Source of the DNA: Anaerolineales bacterium
GTDB taxonomy: Bacteria; Chloroflexota; Anaerolineae; Anaerolineales; Villigracilaceae
Length of the DNA stretch: 10,951 nucleotides
Assembly: GCA_025938055.1 (NCBI GenBank)
Contig: JAICQC010000122.1
Span: 1 to 10,951 of the forward strand
Reading direction: 5' to 3'
The notes beneath the pieces are model-generated. The model was not told the DNA's origin and searched no databases. It worked only from the letters and a program-made list of their open reading frames with translations. A program made the translations under genes and the position numbers. Positions 6,632 through 10,951 of the stretch are shown here, piece by piece. Each line of letters starts with the position of its first letter. Position 1 is the first letter of the stretch.

Positions 6632-9418
6632 TTAAATCTGCCGCGGGAAACGAATTGGAGCCGGAGACTCACTGCTCCTGATTTCAAGGGCGTAGTTAAC
6701 TGCCTGTTCCAGTGTCAGTGCGCGCCCTTCGCTCCAGATCGCCGCGAAGCGCGCCTCGCCCAGCTCTGCGCGCAGAGCGCCGCGCCGGTTTTGATACTCC
6801 GCCTGATCCGCGGGATCGATAACCGAGCCAATGGATATGCGTAGCGCCGCCGCGGCACTCAACAGGCGTACTGCCTTTTCAGGGCTGCCCCACTCTCGTG
6901 CCACTTCTGCCAGGCGCTCCAGACACCAGGCGCTACCTCCCTTGTCGCCGATTTCCTGCCGAACTTCGAGACTCTCTCTCAATCGTGCCATCGCACTGTC
7001 CCAATCTCCCTGACGTATGGCGACCAACCCCAACGTGCCAAGGGAAACGCCCACTCCCCACTTGTTGCCAAGCTGCCTGCGCAGTTCGAGGCTCTCCTCG
7101 AGCAAGCGCATCGCGCGCCCATAATCACCCTGCTGTAACGCCGCTTCACCGAGCCCGGAAAGCTCAAAGCCCACACTCCTTGCATCTCCCAGTTCGCGGG
7201 AGAGAGCCAGGGCTTCCTCCAGCCGGACGTTTGCCTGCTGATGATCGCCCGACCGCAGGGAGACCCACCCGAGGCTGATCAGCGCGCGGGCGATGCCGTG
7301 TTTGTCTTCGAGGTCGCGCCAGATCGCCAGCGCCTCTTCGAGATGCTCTGCCGCAGCAGCGTAATCACCTGCCTCTGTTGCTGCGTTCCCGAGCTTGATG
7401 AGCGCCGAGGCGACCCCTTGCTGATCTCCGATCTCGCGGCAAATTTCCAAGCTCTCACCGGCAAGCGCTACAGTCGCCGCATAATCACTTTGCCGGTAGG
7501 CGAGTTCAGCCGCCCTGGCAAGCAGCCTGGTACGTGCGGGCGATCGCCCTTGTGCAATCTTTGTCTCCAGGATCGCAGACAACCGCTCGCGCCCTTCGCT
7601 AAAATGACCTCGCACTTCCCAGAAGTATCCAAGAGCGGTCGCCAATCGCAAACAGAGTTCTTCCATGCCATCCGCGGTCTTGCTCCACTCGAGCGCCGCG
7701 CGCAGGTTGTCGTGTTCCTGCTCCATGCGGTCCATCCAGCCAATTTGCTCCGGCCGTTCCACGCCTGCTTCAGACTGCTCGGCAAGTTCCAGGAAAAAGT
7801 CTGCATGGTGATGGCGAATTATTTCCTGTTTCCCGCTGGCTTTCAACTGTTCCAAACCAAATTCGCGCAACAGTTGCAGCATGACGAAACGCGGCTCACC
7901 CCGTATTCCTTCCACCTGGCGCAGCAAGCTCTTGTCCAGCAGCGAGCCTAATTCATCCAGGATGGAGTGGGGAGAGTCTGCAGCTACCACCTCGACAGCC
8001 TCCACAGTACAACCGCCCACAAAAACAGACATACGCCGGAACAACTTCTGTTCATTTTCCTCGAGAAGGTCATAACTCCATGCGATGGCATTGCGCAACG
8101 TCTGCTGGCGCGCCGGCACATCGCGCCCGCCACCTGTCAAAAATTCCAGGCGATGCTCCAGGCGCTCGAGCATGGCACGCGGAGTCAATAATTTGACGCG
8201 CGCCGCGGCTAACTCAATGGCCAGCGGCAACCCATCCAGCCGGTGACAGATTTCAGCGACCGCAGGCGCGGTTTCGTTTGTAATATGAAAGTCTGGCTTC
8301 ACCGCCCGGGCGCGCTGACTGAACAGGTCGACAGACGCATACTGCGAGAGCGACTCAAGCGACGGGCTTTGTGTGAGGTCAGGCACGCTCAAGGGCGGCA
8401 CCAGATATTCATGCTCGCCGCTGATGCGTAGAGCTTCCCGGCTGGTGACCAGCACCTTTAGCTTGCTGCACGCCGTAAGCAACTCCGAAACGAGCGGTGC
8501 CGCAGAGATGACCTGCTCGAAGTTGTCCAGCAACAACAGCAGCGATTTGCTCTGCAAGAACTCCTTGAGTGTATCAATAATGGCGCGCCCTGGCGTTTCA
8601 TGCAAACCCAGCGTTTGGGCGATGGTCGAGGTGACCAGCCCCTCATCTGTGATGGGTGCCAGCGCAACAAGAAACACCCCATGAAAATCTTTAAGCACCT
8701 CAGAGGCAACCTGTAGCGCCAGACGCGTCTTGCCGCTGCCCCCCGGACCCGTCAGCGTCAGAAGCCGCTCAGTAGCAAGCAACTGCCTGACTTCCCGGAT
8801 CTCCTTCGAGCGACCGATGAAACTGGTCAACTGGATGGGAAGATTGTTCGGGGATGCATCCAGCGATTTGAGCGGAGGAAAATCTGATTGCAGCCCCTGG
8901 ATGACCAACTGGTACAAACGTTTGGGCTGGCGTAAATCCTTCAGGCGGTGCTCACCGAGATCTCGCAGGGTCACACCATCGGGCAAATCGCCTTCGACCA
9001 GATCATGGGTTCTCTGCGAAATGAGCACTTGCCCGCCATGCGCCGCGGCTGCGATGCGCGCCGCGCGGTGTACATCGATGCCCACATAATTCTCCGAAGC
9101 GCTGATCTGCGGCTCGCCGGTGTGCAGCCCCATGCGGACGTGGACCTTGACGCCATCCGTCCAGGCATGGGCAGCCAGCGCGCGCTGGGCTTGCACGGCG
9201 GCATGAACACCATCCAGGGCGCGCGGGAAGGCGATGAAGAACCCATCGCCCTGGGTGCCAACCACGCTTCCATGGTGCTCCCCGCATACCTGCTGCAAAA
9301 CCTGCCTGTGCTCCGCCAGCAGCGTGAGAAAGTTATCGCCCAGCTGCTGCAGGAGGCGTGTCGAGCCTTCGATATCGGTAAACAGAAAGGTAACGGTCCC
9401 AAGAGGAAGATGAGCCAT
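6632..9418 (-). CDS. Class III nucleotidyl cyclase-like / STAND NTPase / TPR signalling protein
   Basis: A 928-residue cytosolic multidomain protein without membrane segments. Residues 5-172 form a class III adenylate/guanylate cyclase domain: metal-binding Asp15 (FTDIEGST) and Asp58 (GTQGDGFF) are present. Aligning to canonical cyclases, the purine-specifying Lys and Asp appear as Gly54 and Asn110 and the transition-state Asn as His117, with Arg121 kept. Residues 195-405 are an NB-ARC/AAA-type STAND NTPase: Walker A 224-231 (Lys230), Walker B LLLLLD (Asp298), TSR sensor 325-327 and GLPLAIELAA (396-405). A winged-helix region follows (about 430-510), then six 40-residue TPRs (630-869) and the conserved tail AIWSEGRALTLEQAV. 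No C-terminal DNA-binding HTH is present. Such proteins are thought to couple ligand sensing through TPRs to NTP-driven assembly and cyclase output. The start has only a weak AGAG site. Confidence 0.9.
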   Translation of the reverse strand: MAHLPLGTVTFLFTDIEGSTRLLQQLGDNFLTLLAEHRQVLQQVCGEHHGSVVGTQGDGFFIAFPRALDGVHAAVQAQRALAAHAWTDGVKVHVRMGLHTGEPQISASENYVGIDVHRAARIAAAAHGGQVLISQRTHDLVEGDLPDGVTLRDLGEHRLKDLRQPKRLYQLVIQGLQSDFPPLKSLDASPNNLPIQLTSFIGRSKEIREVRQLLATERLLTLTGPGGSGKTRLALQVASEVLKDFHGVFLVALAPITDEGLVTSTIAQTLGLHETPGRAIIDTLKEFLQSKSLLLLLDNFEQVISAAPLVSELLTACSKLKVLVTSREALRISGEHEYLVPPLSVPDLTQSPSLESLSQYASVDLFSQRARAVKPDFHITNETAPAVAEICHRLDGLPLAIELAAARVKLLTPRAMLERLEHRLEFLTGGGRDVPARQQTLRNAIAWSYDLLEENEQKLFRRMSVFVGGCTVEAVEVVAADSPHSILDELGSLLDKSLLRQVEGIRGEPRFVMLQLLREFGLEQLKASGKQEIIRHHHADFFLELAEQSEAGVERPEQIGWMDRMEQEHDNLRAALEWSKTADGMEELCLRLATALGYFWEVRGHFSEGRERLSAILETKIAQGRSPARTRLLARAAELAYRQSDYAATVALAGESLEICREIGDQQGVASALIKLGNAATEAGDYAAAAEHLEEALAIWRDLEDKHGIARALISLGWVSLRSGDHQQANVRLEEALALSRELGDARSVGFELSGLGEAALQQGDYGRAMRLLEESLELRRQLGNKWGVGVSLGTLGLVAIRQGDWDSAMARLRESLEVRQEIGDKGGSAWCLERLAEVAREWGSPEKAVRLLSAAAALRISIGSVIDPADQAEYQNRRGALRAELGEARFAAIWSEGRALTLEQAVNYALEIRSSESPAPIRFPRQI
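6812..7531 (-). repeat. Six tandem TPR-coding repeats of 120 bp
   Basis: Residues 630-869 of the STAND protein fall into six consecutive units of exactly 40 residues, each with the pattern LG.......GDY..A...LEE.LAL.R.LGD. The 40-residue period and the GD(Y/W/H) turn identify tetratricopeptide repeats of the kind found in STAND sensors. The first and sixth units are the most divergent, and at DNA level the units have drifted well apart, so this is an old expansion. Confidence 0.85.
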
Positions 9419-9433
9419 ATGTTTCTCTTACGC

Positions 9434-9439
9434 ATTATA
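9434..9439 (-). promoter_or_regulatory. Candidate -10 box for the cyclase-STAND gene
   Basis: A perfect TATAAT on the minus strand ends 15 nt before the ATG at 9418, which would give a very short leader of about 9 nt. No matching -35 is visible at 16-18 nt. The short leader fits the weak Shine-Dalgarno of this gene and suggests near-leaderless initiation. Confidence 0.4.
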
Positions 9440-9445
9440 GTATCG

Positions 9446-9486
9446 TTCGTCTCCCAACCGGGTTGCTGGATGGAATGAGAGACGAA
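9446..9486. promoter_or_regulatory. Nested inverted repeats in the divergent intergenic region
   Basis: Perfect 8-bp arms TTCGTCTC (9446-9453) and GAGACGAA (9479-9486) enclose a smaller palindrome CAACC-G-GGTTG (9455-9465). They lie between the divergent cyclase-STAND and AIM24 genes, just upstream of the candidate TATAAT of the former. This is a reasonable place for a regulator controlling one or both directions. Confidence 0.35.
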
Positions 9487-9523
9487 TTAGAAAAATCAAC
9501 GTAGTTAAAGCAGAGAAGCACGC

Positions 9524-9529
9524 TATACT
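9524..9529 (+). promoter_or_regulatory. Candidate -10 box for the AIM24 family gene
   Basis: TATACT (5 of 6 matches to TATAAT) lies 32 nt upstream of the ATG at 9562, leaving room for a start point near 9536 and the AAGGAG site at 9551-9556. A good -35 element is not visible. Confidence 0.4.
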
Positions 9530-9561
9530 AACCCCATCCCTGCAAAACAAAAGGAGAAATC

Positions 9562-10245
9562 ATGGATATCGAAATTCTGCATCGTCCATCTTACTCGCTG
9601 GCGGTTGCCCGGTTATCGCCGAATGAGCGCATTCGTGCAGAAGCGGGGGCAATGGTCAGCATGAGCAGCGGTCTTAATATTGAGACCAAAGCCGAGGGCG
9701 GAATCCTTAAGTCGCTGGGACGCGCGGTCCTGGGCGGCGAATCCTTCTTTCAGAACTTCTTTGTCGCTTCCGCGCAGGGTGGCGAAATCACCCTCGCGCC
9801 CGAACTACCCGGCGACATGATGTTGATCGAGCTGAGAAACCAGAAGTTGACGATCCAGGCGGGTTCGTACGTGGCATCTGAAAATGGGGTGGAGTTGACG
9901 GCAAAAGTGAGCGTCAAGGCGTTCATGTCCACCGAGGGGATTTCCATGCTGGAAGCCTCGGGCACGGGGAAACTGCTGGTTTCCTCTTATGGCGCGATCT
10001 TTGAGCGGACCATTGGCAATGGGGAAAAGTATGTTGTGGATACCTCGCACCTTGTCGCGTTCGACGCGGGCATGGGTGTCACTCCAAAAACGGTTGGTGG
10101 ATTTAAGTCCACACTGTTCAGCGGTGAAGGGTTGGTTGTGGAATTGACAGGTCCCGGAACGATCTACATGCAAACGCGTTCGCCGAAGGCTCTGATCGAT
10201 TGGATCATCCCGCAATTGCCGAAACCCGAAATCAAGAGTTCATAG
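9562..10245 (+). CDS. AIM24 / TIGR00266 family protein
   Basis: A 227-residue protein with no signal peptide or clear membrane helix, of the usual length for the TIGR00266 (AIM24) family. It is mostly beta-strand and glycine-rich, with the family's repeated pattern: RIRAEAGAMVSMS (23-35), GESFFQNFF (59-67), GTGKLLVSSYGAI (134-146), and FSGEGLVVELTGPG (186-199) followed by YMQTRS. The yeast member, Aim24, is a mitochondrial inner-membrane protein affecting MICOS integrity; bacterial members have no firmly assigned role that I know of. The start is well supported by AAGGAG 5 nt upstream. It is transcribed divergently from the cyclase-STAND gene. A 7-bp stem-loop follows the stop but has no U-run, so its transcription might extend toward the TIR gene. 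Confidence 0.9.
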   Translation: MDIEILHRPSYSLAVARLSPNERIRAEAGAMVSMSSGLNIETKAEGGILKSLGRAVLGGESFFQNFFVASAQGGEITLAPELPGDMMLIELRNQKLTIQAGSYVASENGVELTAKVSVKAFMSTEGISMLEASGTGKLLVSSYGAIFERTIGNGEKYVVDTSHLVAFDAGMGVTPKTVGGFKSTLFSGEGLVVELTGPGTIYMQTRSPKALIDWIIPQLPKPEIKSS

Positions 10246-10266
10246 AAAACGTGAGTGAAACAAAGT

Positions 10267-10294
10267 GGTGGAATTCCTCAACAGCCTTTCCACC
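10267..10294 (+). other. Stem-loop downstream of the AIM24 gene
   Basis: Perfect 7-bp arms GGTGGAA (10267-10273) and TTCCACC (10288-10294) surround a 14-nt loop, starting 21 nt after the stop codon. No U-run follows on either strand, so it is not a standard intrinsic terminator; it may protect the mRNA end. Confidence 0.4.
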
Positions 10295-10386
10295 TGCCCC
10301 AGCGTCGTGTATCAAAGAAATGGCGCAAAGGAGTCAAGCAGGTAGCGAATACGCCGCGGACTGTAATAAGCGGTAAAAGTTATTTT

Positions 10387-10395
10387 TGGTACAAT
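10387..10395 (+). promoter_or_regulatory. Candidate extended -10 promoter for the TIR gene
   Basis: TGGTACAAT reads as an extended -10 (TG, one base, TACAAT; 5 of 6 matches), preceded by a T-rich stretch. No good -35 is seen. A transcript from here would have a leader of about 110 nt containing the hairpins at 10441-10461 and 10488-10509. Confidence 0.4.
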
Positions 10396-10440
10396 CGGTG
10401 CTATCCCATGATCATTTCAAGTTTTCCATCCGGGGCTTAA

Positions 10441-10461
10441 GGTGTCCACCACGGTGGTACC
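10441..10461 (+). other. Hairpin in the TIR gene leader region
   Basis: CCACC-AC-GGTGG (10446-10457) forms a tight inner palindrome. The outer bases GGT (10441-10443) and ACC (10459-10461) can pair as well, across an uneven internal loop. It could be an operator or a leader-RNA hairpin. The 266-bp gap at 10246-10511 holds no convincing coding sequence. Confidence 0.35.
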
Positions 10462-10487
10462 AAAGTAGGGAGTGTCAGAGGAACATC

Positions 10488-10509
10488 ATTTAACAAGACA
10501 GCGTTAAAT
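10488..10509 (+). other. Inverted repeat immediately before the TIR start codon
   Basis: Perfect 7-bp arms ATTTAAC (10488-10494) and GTTAAAT (10503-10509) flank an 8-nt loop. The repeat ends 2 nt before the ATG at 10512, where a Shine-Dalgarno would be expected and none is seen. It may be an operator, or an AU-rich hairpin limiting translation. Confidence 0.4.
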
Positions 10510-10511
10510 AG

Positions 10512-10951
10512 ATGAATGTCACGAATCGCATGACAAAGATTTTCATCAGTTATTCGCGCAGAGATATTGGCTTCGTCCGCACACTCGCCGGGGATCTGGA
10601 AAAAGCCGGATACGACGTCTGGTGGGATGTTTCCGATTTACGCGGCGGCGATGACTGGCTGCGGGTGATCCCGGCTGAGATCGAGACAAGTGATCATTTT
10701 GTTGTTGTCCTTTCGCCAAACGCGGTCGCATCCGAGTGGGTTAGAAAGGAATATGCCCAGGCGCTATCGTTGCGCAAGAAAATTATTCCGGTGATGCTTG
10801 CTAGGACCAGTGTGCCCTTCGCGCTGAACACAATCAACTATGTGGACTTTACCTCCGGGGATTATACAGCCGGTCTCAACAGCCTCCTGACTGCGTTGGG
10901 CTATTCCGGTGAGATGCCTGTCACGCGGACGACCCTGCCGTTCATGCTGCG
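10512..10951 (+). CDS. TIR-domain protein, N-terminal part (cut by window edge)
   Basis: The reading frame is open to the window end, giving 146 residues. Residues 8-130 are a bacterial TIR domain: KIFISYSRRD (9-18), box 2-like VWWDVSDLRGGDDW (36-49), then SDHFVVVLSPNAVASEW and VRKEYAQAL. Glu80 in WVRKE aligns with the catalytic Glu of NAD-cleaving TIR domains such as SARM1, so NADase activity is possible. The TIR lies at the N-terminus; what follows (sensor, TPR, WD40, membrane or enzyme domain) is outside the window. An in-frame TAG at 10509-10511 fixes the upstream limit, so the start is ATG 10512 or ATG 10530 (Met7); neither has a good Shine-Dalgarno. Alternatives to an NADase are a TIR used only for protein interaction. 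Confidence 0.88.
   Translation, partial: MNVTNRMTKIFISYSRRDIGFVRTLAGDLEKAGYDVWWDVSDLRGGDDWLRVIPAEIETSDHFVVVLSPNAVASEWVRKEYAQALSLRKKIIPVMLARTSVPFALNTINYVDFTSGDYTAGLNSLLTALGYSGEMPVTRTTLPFML

Noticed and set aside
10267..10294. Intrinsic terminator after the AIM24 gene
   Set aside because: The stem is good but the loop is 14 nt and no U-run follows, so only a stem-loop is reported.
10255..10440. 61-codon open frame between the AIM24 and TIR genes
   Set aside because: No ribosome-binding site, composition unlike a folded protein, and it covers hairpin and promoter-like elements.
6632..10951. Canonical Pycsar operon (pyrimidine cyclase plus TIR effector)
   Set aside because: The cyclase is fused to STAND and TPR domains, the genes are in opposite orientations with another gene between, and the TIR is N-terminal with no nucleotide-binding domain visible before it.
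1..10951. tRNA, rRNA, CRISPR array, insertion sequence or prophage genes
   Set aside because: No cloverleaf-like segment, regularly spaced direct repeat, transposase, integrase or phage structural gene was recognised on either strand.

Overview
The window looks like a chromosomal segment of a Chloroflexota bacterium, most likely of the Anaerolineae. This is inference. The base composition is moderately GC-rich, the lipoprotein has a Pro/Thr-rich linker after its lipid-anchoring Cys, and the gene content (cyclase-STAND-TPR regulator, AIM24 protein, TIR protein, large heterodimeric ABC exporter halves) is common in that group. No mobile element, CRISPR array, tRNA or rRNA was seen.

Layout. Positions 1-4571 (minus strand) hold a three-gene unit read right to left: a MarR-type repressor, then two ABC exporter half-transporters whose ORFs overlap by 4 nt. 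A candidate promoter with a perfect palindrome lies just upstream of the repressor. A second palindrome of the same geometry lies between the repressor and the transporters, and a likely terminator stem sits at the window edge. The two ATPase domains are complementary: one has a damaged Walker B/H-loop and a normal signature, the other the reverse. They should form a heterodimer with one working and one degenerate ATP site. Positions 4646-6484 (minus) hold an MsrQ-like haem membrane protein preceded by a Tat-type lipoprotein of the DUF3500 family; no msrP is present. Positions 6632-9418 (minus) encode a 928-residue signalling protein: class III nucleotidyl cyclase domain, STAND NTPase and six TPRs. 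Diverging from it at 9562-10245 (plus) is an AIM24/TIGR00266 protein. After a 266-bp gap with hairpins and a candidate extended -10 promoter, a TIR-domain gene starts at 10512 (plus) and runs off the right edge.

How the genes may work together. The MarR/ABC unit reads as a self-regulated drug or lipid exporter. The DUF3500-MsrQ pair resembles the msrP-msrQ arrangement (a Tat-exported protein next to a haem-binding quinol oxidase subunit), but with an uncharacterised partner. The right half combines a cyclase-like STAND sensor with altered nucleotide-specificity residues and a TIR protein that keeps the Glu used by NAD-cleaving TIRs. A link to stress or phage defence is possible but unproven. 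The most interesting leads are the DUF3500-MsrQ pairing, the non-canonical cyclase active site and the truncated TIR gene.
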